From NCBI GenBank assembly GCA_964480565.1, contig CAYZSU010000092.1, positions 1 to 8,146 of the forward strand: a stretch of 8,146 nucleotides of DNA, given 5' to 3'. Shown here in pieces: positions 1-6,720 of this stretch. Source of the DNA: CAYZSU01 sp964480565. GTDB lineage: Bacteria > UBA10199 > 2-02-FULL-44-16 > JAAZCA01. The position numbers were made by a program, and so were the translations under genes. The first letter of the stretch is position 1, and each line of letters starts with the position of its first letter. The notes beneath the pieces are model-generated. The model saw only the letters and a program-made list of their open reading frames with translations. It was not told the origin of the DNA and searched no databases.

Positions 1-225
1 TTGCACTAGAGATTGGGCACGTATTTAACCCACGATTTATTTACGTAATTGGTATGAATACAGGGCAATTGAGGCCTTTTGCCCACTCAAATCAATAACT
101 GCGGATAGAAATGCAATCTGAACAAACCAATGCCCTGAAATGATAATCGTGAGACCAATCGCCAATGCTAAAAAACTTCGCCTTTGTTCAGCATGTTGAA
201 AATGTGGCAGGGATATGAGCGACAT
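1..225 (-). pseudogene. MFS transporter, N-terminal remnant
   Basis: This is the start of a major facilitator superfamily membrane exporter. From the ATG at 223-225 it encodes about 55 recognisable residues, then a stop at 37-39. The peptide closely parallels the N-terminus of the other MFS gene in this window (ATG at 3888): both have SLP..F, then a hydrophobic first membrane segment containing ISG.WF.QIA, then G.KASIA.Y. After KASIALY the match breaks down and the frame closes. A piece reading KYVPNL in another frame further left may be the counterpart of YIPRLIA in the paralog, which suggests decay by frameshift rather than a clean end. The rest of the gene would lie beyond the window edge. 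No strong ribosome binding site is visible; the start overlaps the end of the upstream acyltransferase-like remnant. Family is inferred mainly from the paralog. The substrate is unknown. Confidence 0.6.
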
Positions 226-559
226 GATGTTTTTTCACTTTCCGTATCGGTACTATATAATGATACGGCCATATCGCAATTGGATGAAGCTGTAAATGAT
301 ATGGCCATCCCATGTTCCAGTTTTGGGATAATTGATATTAGAACTGATTCAATAATGTCATAGCCATGCCTGGCACTGGGTGGGTTTGCTAGCGTCACCT
401 AAAGGAATGATATGACTAATCTTTAGACATGCGAGCACGTGAGGACCTGAGGTTGGCGCATATGTGCAATGATTTAATGGGAAAGAATTGGATAACTTTT
501 TTTAATTAACCTCCTGCGATGAAATTTGCACAGGCAGTTGTAATCAAATCTGCGATATT
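168..559 (-). pseudogene. Condensation/acyltransferase-like enzyme, C-terminal remnant (tentative)
   Basis: I read this as the decayed C-terminal part of an enzyme of the CoA-dependent acyltransferase superfamily (NRPS condensation, alcohol acetyltransferase or WS/DGAT type). No single ORF covers it. On the minus strand one frame reads NIADLITTACANFIAGG, stop (506-508), then LKKVIQFFPIKSLHICANLR and on to a stop at 416-418. A second frame continues SHIIPLGDASKP. A third frame, from GTG at 396-398 to the stop at 168-170, contains LISIIPKLEHGMAISFT followed by a short hydrophobic strand. The order of helix, 'v.NLR' strand, 'lG' motif and C-terminal 'p...hGm.is' strand is what these folds show in their second half. 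The active-site HHxxxD region is not present, so the call rests on weak patterns in three frames. It overlaps the start of the MFS remnant, as in a coupled operon. Confidence 0.28.
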
Positions 560-587
560 ATTTAGGCAAGACTTGCTCACTTGGTAC

Positions 588-619
588 TATTTATGAGACT
601 ACCATAGAAATAGCAATTT
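588..619 (-). repeat. Degenerate terminal fragment of the 151-bp repeat family
   Basis: The plus strand here reads TATTTATGAGACTACCATAG followed by AAATAGCAATTT. This matches one end of the two intact repeats seen at 3389-3539 and 6106-6256, which in this orientation read TATTATGGGACTGTTGAAAA and then ATAGCAATTT. The spelling ACTaCCATaGAAATAGCAATT is shared with the degenerate piece near 7931, so the two may be one older subfamily. A following CCCATAATTA at 629-638 resembles the element's GGGG/ATAAT edge but is too short to call. It lies just past the stop of the ATPase pseudogene. Only about 30 bp can be aligned. Confidence 0.35.
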
Positions 620-635
620 ACGAGTAATCCCATAA

Positions 636-1509
636 TTACATATGAGTTAAAATCCAATGCTTAAAAAATATATCGGAAAAGTAGATGCGTTTATTGCGTT
701 TATATATAATTCCTTTTTCCTCCATATAATGAATCGCCTTTTGAGTGGATGTACTATTTCTTAAATGAAAGGACTGAATGCATTCATTCGCATAGATTGA
801 TTGACCATCCCTGCCTGCAATGGCCATCAATACGGATCTGCGATGATGTGCTAATCCATCCCAAATAACCGTATAGATAAATGACTCCCTGGCAACCAAT
901 TCATCAACAGCACATTCAATCGCAGATTGTGCAATCTTACCTGCTTGCTGATTGCGATCCCATAATACGGAACACAGCATTTGTGTATAGTATGAATGAC
1001 ATTGCGTGATATTCAAGATAGATATTATCACGCCATGATCAATAGTAATCTTTCCTTCTGAAAATTTTTTCTTAATAAATGATGCAAAGGCTTTTTCTTC
1101 AATGCAATGGAAACATACGACCACTTTTATAAAATGGCCGTTCAGGATCATTAAAAATTTTATGCATTAAATGCCTGCGACTACCCATAAAGACATAGGC
1201 GGTATTTTTATGAGACTGAATAATACCTCGCATACTTCGCTCAATATGATCGCTATTTATACCCAATATCTCCTGAAACTCATCAAAAACAACAACTGCA
1301 CATTTTTTATTTGCTTTCGCATGTTTTTCAACTGCTTCATACAAATCTTCCAATAGAGGCGCCAAATTGAATGATTTTTGACTATAATCAAATTCAAATT
1401 CTGGAATACCATTTTCACGTAAACTAATCTTTGGAATAATTCGCGGAAACAAATTCTTTAATTGTGAAATGATCTGATCAACTTTACCTTGCGTATTTTT
1501 TGCAAACAA
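636..1509 (-). pseudogene. AAA ATPase (archaeal-ATPase/ATPase_2-like), truncated and frameshifted
   Basis: Two overlapping minus-strand frames make one broken P-loop ATPase of the kind with an AAA domain followed by a winged helix (the ATPase_2, or 'archaeal ATPase', group). The first frame (1509-1099) carries Walker B, CAVVVFDEFQEI, the sensor-1 strand YVFMGSRRHLM, and FNDPERPFYKSGRMFPL. The second (continuing to the stop at 636-638) carries IEEKAFASFIKKKF, a helical region, and a C-terminal winged-helix-like end with EKGIIYKRNKRIYFSDIFFKHWI. Joining them needs one frameshift near 1104, where PLH-stop in one frame meets IEEKAF in the other. The N-terminal third with Walker A is missing: the similarity starts only about 9 bases after the stop of the neighbouring methyltransferase, with no ATG and no ribosome binding site. 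I take it as non-functional. Cellular role is not known for this group. Confidence 0.72.
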
Positions 1510-1515
1510 GCCAAT

Positions 1516-2202
1516 TTAATTTCCTATAGATCTAGCCTCATATAGTCCATAATAAAAAGTGTGCTGAAAGCTTTGTGCGTCAAAAGCCTTAAACGTTTCG
1601 AGATATTCAATGCGCAAGCCATATCTATCGCCAATATCAGATAGCATGGAAAAGTTATATCGATAAAATTTTACAGGTTTTCCATTCAAATTTCTTATTT
1701 TAACTGCCTCACCTTGATCATAGGAATCATCTCGCTGTATCACAGTAAATACAAATCTAGCGCAATCATCTTTTATTAATAATCGAGATGCTTCTTCAAA
1801 TACATTTCCTATATCAATGCTGTACTCCAATACACTTAAGCAAAAAATAAAATGAAACATACTATCATTAAATGGAAGGCGCTGGTTTAGATCTGATTCT
1901 ATGATCGTTGAAGCTGGACATGACCCTCTTGCAGCCATAACCATTGAGTTAACATAATCCACTCCAAATGTTTGGGCACCCGCATTTTCAAATAATTTCA
2001 ACACATACCCATGTGCACATCCCAATTCAAGAACTCTCTTTTGAGGATCTGAATATTTCGGAACATAAGGAGCGATAATTTGCCTACCGTCCCAACCGCC
2101 ACTTTGGCAAAACCATTGGTACACATCAGGACCTAACTTCATATAAAATTGTTGCGCATGCGCTGCTGATTGTGTTTGTGTAAGCGGCATTTGTGGCTTC
2201 AT
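1516..2202 (-). CDS. Class I SAM-dependent methyltransferase (Methyltransf_11-like)
   Basis: An apparently intact cytosolic methyltransferase of about 228 residues. Motif I, the SAM-binding glycine loop, reads RVLELGCAHGYVLKLF (residues 56-71 from the ATG at 2202); the next strand ends TFGVDY, with the acidic residue that binds the SAM ribose; then ESDLNQRLPF and the motif IV-like strand FHFIFCLSVLEYS follow. The C-terminus (HTFYYGLYEA) looks like a normal final strand. An in-frame GTG at 2212-2214 is possible, but GTGAGGGTGATA directly before the ATG at 2200-2202 contains a good Shine-Dalgarno (GAGG) at suitable distance, so I prefer the ATG. It is unrelated in detail to the pair at 4253-6464 because it lacks their N-terminal winged-helix domain. 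The stop is followed within 9 bp by a beheaded ATPase, so a deletion or recombination junction lies near its 3' end. Substrate unknown. Confidence 0.82.
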   Translation of the reverse strand: MKPQMPLTQTQSAAHAQQFYMKLGPDVYQWFCQSGGWDGRQIIAPYVPKYSDPQKRVLELGCAHGYVLKLFENAGAQTFGVDYVNSMVMAARGSCPASTIIESDLNQRLPFNDSMFHFIFCLSVLEYSIDIGNVFEEASRLLIKDDCARFVFTVIQRDDSYDQGEAVKIRNLNGKPVKFYRYNFSMLSDIGDRYGLRIEYLETFKAFDAQSFQHTFYYGLYEARSIGN

Positions 2203-2227
2203 TATCACCCTCACCTGAAGATATCAT

Positions 2228-2455
2228 TTAAAAAATATATAAAGTGACTGCTCTTGTGAATAGAATTACTAAATGAACTTCTCGAGGCTTAATTCTCGTG
2301 TTCCAAAGTCCAATAGTTTTTTTCATCGATGATTTCACTTTATTATCAGAAAGTGTTTTAAGTTCTGCCAAAAATTGCCCTAGTGTTTTAATGACAATCA
2401 TTGTCACACCTGTAATTAGCTGCGCCCTGAGCGTTGTATTTGCAAAAAAACTCAT
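2228..2455 (-). CDS. Small ORF coupled to the MFS gene, unknown function
   Basis: A 75-codon frame whose ATG (2453-2455) overlaps the TGA stop of the MFS gene (2452-2454) as ATGA, a classic arrangement for translational coupling. It ends 13 bp before the upstream in-frame GTG of the methyltransferase that starts at 2202. The peptide has a mildly hydrophobic N-terminus (LITGVTMIVIKTLGQFLAEL), a basic middle (KVKSSMKKTIGLWNTRIKPR) and a hydrophobic tail. I do not recognise a family. An internal ATG at M18 (MIVIKTLGQFLAELKTL) would give a shorter product. The position argues for a real gene. The odd composition and the decayed surroundings argue that it may be a remnant of something longer. Confidence 0.35.
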   Translation of the reverse strand: MSFFANTTLRAQLITGVTMIVIKTLGQFLAELKTLSDNKVKSSMKKTIGLWNTRIKPREVHLVILFTRAVTLYIF

Positions 2456-3888
2456 ATGTTATTTTTTTGGTATATTGACTTGCCCTGATTAATCGCTATG
2501 CCAAAAAGAATTGGCCCTATAACAAGTAGCCCAAGCATGCTCAGCATCAATACCTGATCCGACAACAAACCTCCCAAAGCAGCGCAGATTACAAAACCAA
2601 TTGTATGACCGAGCCCATTTAATCCTTTGTACATAGCAGGCATATCCACTTTTTGATTAAACAACTCATCCGAGAACAGGGATGTTTTTAAATACACAAT
2701 ACTGACCATGGATGCAAAGCAGCCGATAAATAAAAACATGCTAAACTGTATCATGCTGCTGGCTGTCATGGCCAAATATAAAAATACACCATTTACAATG
2801 GTTGAACATATAATGCCATAATTTCGCATACGATCCGATATATCGGAACATCGCGATGTATTGAGCAATCGTCCGGAGATTATATAGGCAAAACCGATAA
2901 ACGCCATGGCAAATCCATAATGGCTCTTGCTAGCACCAATATGCATAAACACAACGATGGGAATAAAATAATTTAGAATCGCATAGGCCATGCTATTGGC
3001 AACTAGCATGATTGGTTTGAGCAAGGCAGTATATGATGGCACAGTAAATATGCTGATTACGTCTTTTGCGAAATTTGTGGTTTCTTTTTTTGATTCATCA
3101 CCCTTTGGCTCAATGCTTAAAAATACTTTTGGAATGCGAAGAAAAATAATTGCTGCGAAAACATAGGTTAGGCAGTCGATGATAATAGCCGTCACATTAC
3201 CAAAATACGATGCGCACATGCCACCCAAGAATGGTGAGATTGTTAAACCTGCATATTGAATGGTGGAATAAATAGAGTTCGCTTTATTAATATCCGATGA
3301 ATCCTTGGCATAGCGAATACTGATCGAATCATAGACCATGGATAAATAACCGCCCACAAATACCTGCAACATCTTTGATACATATAATGGGGTTGTTGAA
3401 AAACGCCCATCTTCTGTGTTTCCCGCTACACTCGCAATCCTCACGTACTCGCATGTACGCTCCGGTTACGAGTTTGCGGGAGGCCTTGAATCTGGACATT
3501 TTTGAACAACCCCACAAATTGCTATTTTTCACCAGTCCCATAATATAACGATATTATTCGTGACAATTGCTACGATAAATAAACTTGCAAAAAATCCCCC
3601 TAAAAATTGCGAGGCAATTAAAATCGTTCGAAGTGATAGTTTTTGAGAAATTACTTTCCATGCATAGGGTGCTATTAAACGAGGAATGTACACGCATCCA
3701 AAGTAAATCGCGATGGATGCTTTCTTTCCAGTCATGAGTAGAATGGATGAAAATATCGCAATTTGGGCAAACCATCCGCCTGAAATGGTCAGCAATGCAC
3801 CGAGCGATAATGCACTAAAATGCGCCTGTTCTGTTTTATTTGAAAATGCTGGCAAGGAAAATACGCGTTTCATAATACTATGAATCAT
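2452..3888 (-). pseudogene. MFS exporter (MFS_3-like), split by a 151-bp repeat
   Basis: A 12-helix-type major facilitator transporter, probably an exporter in the inner membrane. The N-terminal part (3888 to about 3545) has ISGGWFAQIAIF in the first membrane segment, then TGKKASIAIYFGCVYIPRL and the loop to SLRTILIASQF. The C-terminal part (3383 down to the stop at 2452-2454) has eight or more hydrophobic segments, including ANSIYSTIQYAGLTISPFLGG. Repeat DNA at 3389-3539 sits between them. If it is removed with one flanking ATAAT, the codons read ...NNIVI-LYVSKMLQVFVGGY... without a break, giving about 426 residues, a normal MFS length. With the repeat in place the host frame hits TGA after ILWDW, so the native protein cannot be made. 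The start could be 3888 or the ATG at 3873. Pattern resembles MFS_3 drug or siderophore exporters; the cargo is not determinable. Confidence 0.8.
3389..3539 (-). repeat. 151-bp palindromic repeat, copy 1, with ATAAT flanks (in MFS gene)
   Basis: A 151-bp element bounded by ATAAT at 3384-3388 and at 3540-3544. Its edges are imperfect inverted repeats: GGGGTTGTTGAAAAA on the left and TTTTTCACCAGTCCC on the right. A further internal arm, TTTTTGAACAACCCC at about 3499-3513, also pairs with the left edge. Between them is a long palindrome with arms near CCCGC/GCGGG, ACTCG/CGAGT and CGTAC/GTACG. On the minus strand one frame is open through the whole element and encodes MGLVKNSNLWGCSKM, RFKASRKLVTGAYMRV and HRRWAFFNNP. 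This frame is out of phase with the interrupted MFS gene. Removing 156 bp (element plus one ATAAT) restores the host frame, which marks ATAAT as a 5-bp target duplication. No transposase is encoded; mobilisation in trans would be needed. Confidence 0.88.
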
Positions 3889-4252
3889 TTAATATACTCA
3901 ATTTCTCTCATTTTGATGAAGTATGGTCCTACGTATTTTTTAAATTATTTGTATCCTGCAAAAAATACCTTTATTTACACATACTTACGTTCCAAATTCC
4001 AGACACTAAGGTTTGATACTTAACTGTTCCACATACAGAAGGGGAAATTTTGATTCGCCATATGCAAAATATTTTTTTAGTATTGTCACGCTTTTTGAAT
4101 CATATATGTTTAGCAATTCCATCTGCTAAAGTTGTAATAATGAATAAGGACGGAGTACACCGACAATCATGACGATCCTGCCTACTTAGCTCTGACTCAT
4201 TTAAGCCACTTGCCATCCGACAAAATTGATATTCAAAAATAATATAATTTGA
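3889..4252. other. Intergenic region with no convincing gene
   Basis: About 360 bp between the MFS gene and the methyltransferase at 4253-5266. It is AT-rich with stops in all frames. The longest minus-strand piece runs from the ATG at about 4213 for 38 codons (MASGLNESELSRQDRH...) and has no family I recognise. A second piece reads KKYFAYGESKFPLLYVEQL. These may be scraps of a decayed gene between the two operon parts. No clear terminator or promoter stands out, so it is unclear whether the MFS gene is transcribed with the methyltransferases. Confidence 0.4.
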
Positions 4253-5266
4253 TCATACACACATTTTTGGCTCTGTATAGCCTACAATAACATTATCTTC
4301 CGGAATAAGCATGTTGAATTGACCAAAACCGGATGTATTTAATAATGTCATTATTTCAGCCCGCGTTGATAACTGAGATCCCCATGGAAACTCAAAAAAC
4401 TGTACCAATCCTGCAAGCATATACATTGTATCCTGGTATTTTGTCAGGCTATCAGGCGCTAAGATATCAACTAAAAACAAAGAGCCATTCCTTCGTAAGG
4501 CTTTAAAACATGACTTAAAAACATCCAATCGCAATTTTTTGGGAATTTCATGCACAACTTCATTTAATATAATTAAATCTGCGCTATTCGCCTCCAATTT
4601 AGAACCACATTGCTGAATAAATCGAGTCCGATCTGAAACATTAAACTGACTTGCATTTTCATTAGCAATCGCAATTGCTCTTTCAACCGGATCAATACCT
4701 AAAAAAATGGATCGTTCAAATTGCATTGCAATTTTTGAAAGAAAAATCCCTCCGCCACAACCCACATCAAGGACATCGATGCCACTTATTAATTTATCAT
4801 ACAATTCTGGAATTTGATGAACAGCATTATCCAGAAAATAATTCGCAAAGCGAAGGCCATCTCCAGCAACACCATTTAGTTGTTCCTGGTTTAAAAATAT
4901 TTCACCCACTCGACTTTCATTTTGAAACAGTTCAGAAAACTGAGGGTATGTTTCACGAATACTCAAATGACATTCAATCATAGGAGGAAGATAACTGCTT
5001 GAATTTTTATTTGTTAATGCATCCTGCCAGCCTTCTCTAAAAAATAATATTTCATTACATTCAACACCAAGTATGCCCGAAGATATAGCCGCTATTGACC
5101 AACTCCTTATATATTCCCTATTCAAATTCAAAGAAGCTGCAAGCTCATCACTACAACATGCTCCATCTGACAGTCGTTTAAACAATCCAAGTTGATTACC
5201 AAGTTGAACTACAGCAACACTATGATGTGCATTTAACCACTTACGCATTTGATTAACAGGTGACAT
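4253..5266 (-). CDS. Class I SAM-dependent methyltransferase with N-terminal winged helix (Rv2258c-like)
   Basis: An intact 337-residue methyltransferase. Residues 1 to about 80 form a helical winged-helix-type N-terminal domain (MRKWLNAHHSVAVVQLGNQL, then LGLFKRL, SDELAASLNLNREYIRSW). The catalytic Rossmann domain follows: motif I VLDVGCGGGIFLSKI at 165-179, the acidic strand end FLGIDP at 188-193, and LIILNEVVHEI at 231-241, where many small-molecule O-methyltransferases carry their catalytic histidine. The final strands (GSLFLVDILAPDS, DNVIVGY) are present. The start is well supported: AAAGGATGATTCT precedes the ATG. It lies 20 bp after the stop of its paralog (5287-6464), and the same order of motifs shows a duplication. 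The substrate is probably a small molecule, from the domain layout only. Operon expression from a promoter near 6500 is likely. Confidence 0.88.
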   Translation of the reverse strand: MSPVNQMRKWLNAHHSVAVVQLGNQLGLFKRLSDGACCSDELAASLNLNREYIRSWSIAAISSGILGVECNEILFFREGWQDALTNKNSSSYLPPMIECHLSIRETYPQFSELFQNESRVGEIFLNQEQLNGVAGDGLRFANYFLDNAVHQIPELYDKLISGIDVLDVGCGGGIFLSKIAMQFERSIFLGIDPVERAIAIANENASQFNVSDRTRFIQQCGSKLEANSADLIILNEVVHEIPKKLRLDVFKSCFKALRRNGSLFLVDILAPDSLTKYQDTMYMLAGLVQFFEFPWGSQLSTRAEIMTLLNTSGFGQFNMLIPEDNVIVGYTEPKMCV

Positions 5267-5286
5267 AGAATCATCCTTTTATTAAA

Positions 5287-6464
5287 TTATCTTATTCGAA
5301 AAAAAGCTGCCAAAAATGTATCTGATGAGTCGATATCTATTATTGAATTAAAACCAGCATTATAGAGCATCGCCCTTAGTTCATTAGTGGATAAAGGTGC
5401 ATCGGGTACTAAGGGTGCTTCTGAAAAAACCATCAATGCTAAGTATCTAGCATCTTCCGTATGCCATTCAGAATAGCTATTAGGCAAAACAGGATCGGTA
5501 ATAAACAATGCCCCATTTTTCTTTAATGCAGCTTGTATTGATTGAAGAGCTGGAAAGCGAATATCCGACGGCATTTCATGTAAGACCTCATTTAGTATAA
5601 CAATATCTGCTCCAGATACAGGAACTCGAGTCGCACAGCTTACTTTAAATTGAATATTATTGCCTAAGCCTAGGGATACCTTCTTTTCATTAGCTAGTTG
5701 AATGGCATTACTACATGGATCAAACCCAATAATATTGGCGGATTTAAAATGCGCTGCTAGGCGAAGTGAAAAATTACCTGCACCACAACCTACATCATAA
5801 ATGACACCACCATTTTCTAAACGCTGTTTGAGCTCGGGCATTTTTTTTAGTGCAGTATCAATGAAAAAATTAGCAAAACGTCGACCATCCGCTGACACCC
5901 CATTTAAAGCATGATCTCCAAACTGTCTCCAATCCAACAACTCTCCTGATTTAAACAAATCTGCAAAACACGGATAGCCAAGTTCACCAACGCGAAGATA
6001 ACACTCCGGTAAACTTCCTATATATTCGTCGCTCGTATCACCAGTTAATGCACATTTCCACCCAGCCTGAAATGATATCATTCCCTGTGAATTGATATTA
6101 ATAATGGGGCTGTTGAAAAACGCCCATCTTCGGCGTTGTCCAGCAAATCCAAATCGGTTACATACTCTTATGTATGCGCCCTCATTGAATTTGCTGTCTG
6201 CCTTGAATCTGAACATTTTTGAACAACCCCCAAAATTGCTATTTTTCAACAGTCCCATAATACCAATAGCTTGTATTGCATGCAGCCACGCACTTACATA
6301 TCTATCAAAATATAATGTTTTTTTATAAAATCCGAAAATGCAATGGGTCCTATTATTGTCGCATTCGCTAAATCCTTAAATAAACCCAGACGCAAACCTA
6401 AATCAACAGCTTGGAGACCATGATATCCATTCAACATCTGCCGCATTAATACGTTTGGTTTCAT
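5287..6464 (-). pseudogene. Class I SAM-dependent methyltransferase (Rv2258c-like), frameshifted, with in-frame repeat insertion
   Basis: Paralog of the gene at 4253-5266. The true start is the ATG at 6462-6464, preceded by AAAGGATTTTTT. The first part (MRQMLNGYHGLQAVDLGLRL, GLFKDL) matches MRKWLNAHHSVAVVQLGNQL-GLFKRL of the paralog. A run of seven A at about 6317-6323 then puts the frame out: frame A continues KKHYILIDM-stop, while the homologous text KKTLYFDRYVSAWLHAIQAI lies in the next frame; one added A would join them. A 151-bp repeat (6106-6256) sits where the paralog reads GILGV, and is open in the host frame, so GI-MGLLKNSN...RRWAFFNSP-IINI is continuous. The catalytic domain is whole: IYDVGCGAGNFSLRL, IIGFDP, IVILNEVLHEM. 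Without the repeat and with the frame repaired it would be 340 residues, against 337 for the paralog. Expression would need slippage at the A run or an internal start. Confidence 0.82.
6106..6256 (-). repeat. 151-bp palindromic repeat, copy 2, with ATAAT flanks (in methyltransferase gene)
   Basis: Second copy of the element at 3389-3539 and exactly the same length, flanked by ATAAT at 6101-6105 and 6257-6261. Edges are GGGGCTGTTGAAAAA and TTTTTCAACAGTCCC, with the same extra internal arm TTTTTGAACAACCCC. By hand alignment about three quarters of positions match copy 1; the outer parts are nearly identical and the centre differs most. The centre is still palindromic, with CAGCAAATTCAA facing TTTGGATTTGCTG and CATAC facing GTATG. 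The minus-strand frame is open throughout (MGLLKNSNFGGCSKM, RFKADSKFNEGAYIRV, RRRWAFFNSP) and here is in phase with the methyltransferase, adding 52 codons. The insertion point is in the linker after the N-terminal winged-helix domain, where an extra peptide could be tolerated. Confidence 0.88.
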
Positions 6465-6501
6465 AAAAAATCCTTTAGCTGGACGTTACAAATATCAACA
6501 G

Positions 6502-6530
6502 ACATATCAATAGAATATTGATAATTTCAA
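6502..6530 (-). promoter_or_regulatory. Candidate methyltransferase-operon promoter with palindromic operator
   Basis: Upstream of the start at 6464, the minus strand has TTGAAA (6525-6530) and, 17 nt on, ATATGT (6502-6507), a plausible weak -35/-10 pair. The spacer is almost filled by a perfect palindrome, TATCAATA-GAA-TATTGATA (6505-6523). Further TATCAA half-sites lie at 6493, 6568 and 6588. A repressor bound here would block the promoter. This is pattern-based: AT-rich DNA gives such boxes by chance, but an 8-bp perfect palindrome with a 3-bp spacer is less expected. Confidence 0.4.
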
Positions 6531-6694
6531 ATATTTTCACCAGGGCATATCCTCATGTTACATAAACTATCAACCAAATGCGATCTTTATCAATATCGTA
6601 GCATATCTGTCACCTTTGAAATAGAGTATTGAAATTTGACTATTAGAAAAGCATCTGCAATTTAGAAAACACATTAATACAAATAATTATAAAT

Positions 6695-6719
6695 TATAAT
6701 ATAATACAAGTGGAGCTAC
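6695..6719 (+). promoter_or_regulatory. Probable -10 box and ribosome binding site of the GNAT gene
   Basis: TATAAT at 6695-6700 is a consensus -10 sequence inside an AT-only stretch; no good -35 is visible at the usual distance. GTGGAG at about 6710-6715 lies five bases before the ATG at 6721 and is a good Shine-Dalgarno, which fixes the start. If this -10 is used the transcript would have a very short leader. Confidence 0.45.
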
Positions 6720-6720
6720 A

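Noticed and set aside
2298..2492. Plus-strand ORF antisense to the small ORF and MFS end
   Set aside because: It lies opposite coding frames with better support, has no ribosome binding site and shows no family motif.
4675..4983. Plus-strand ORF of 102 codons within the intact methyltransferase
   Set aside because: It is antisense to a gene with clear SAM-binding motifs; its composition is what an antisense frame would give.
3389..6256. The two repeats as ends of a composite transposon carrying 3545-6100
   Set aside because: Each copy has its own ATAAT duplication and each interrupts a separate gene that becomes whole when it is removed, so they are independent insertions.
6092..6328. Plus-strand ORF across repeat copy 2
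   Set aside because: It arises because the repeat is palindromic and so partly open on both strands; copy 1 does not preserve the same long plus-strand frame.
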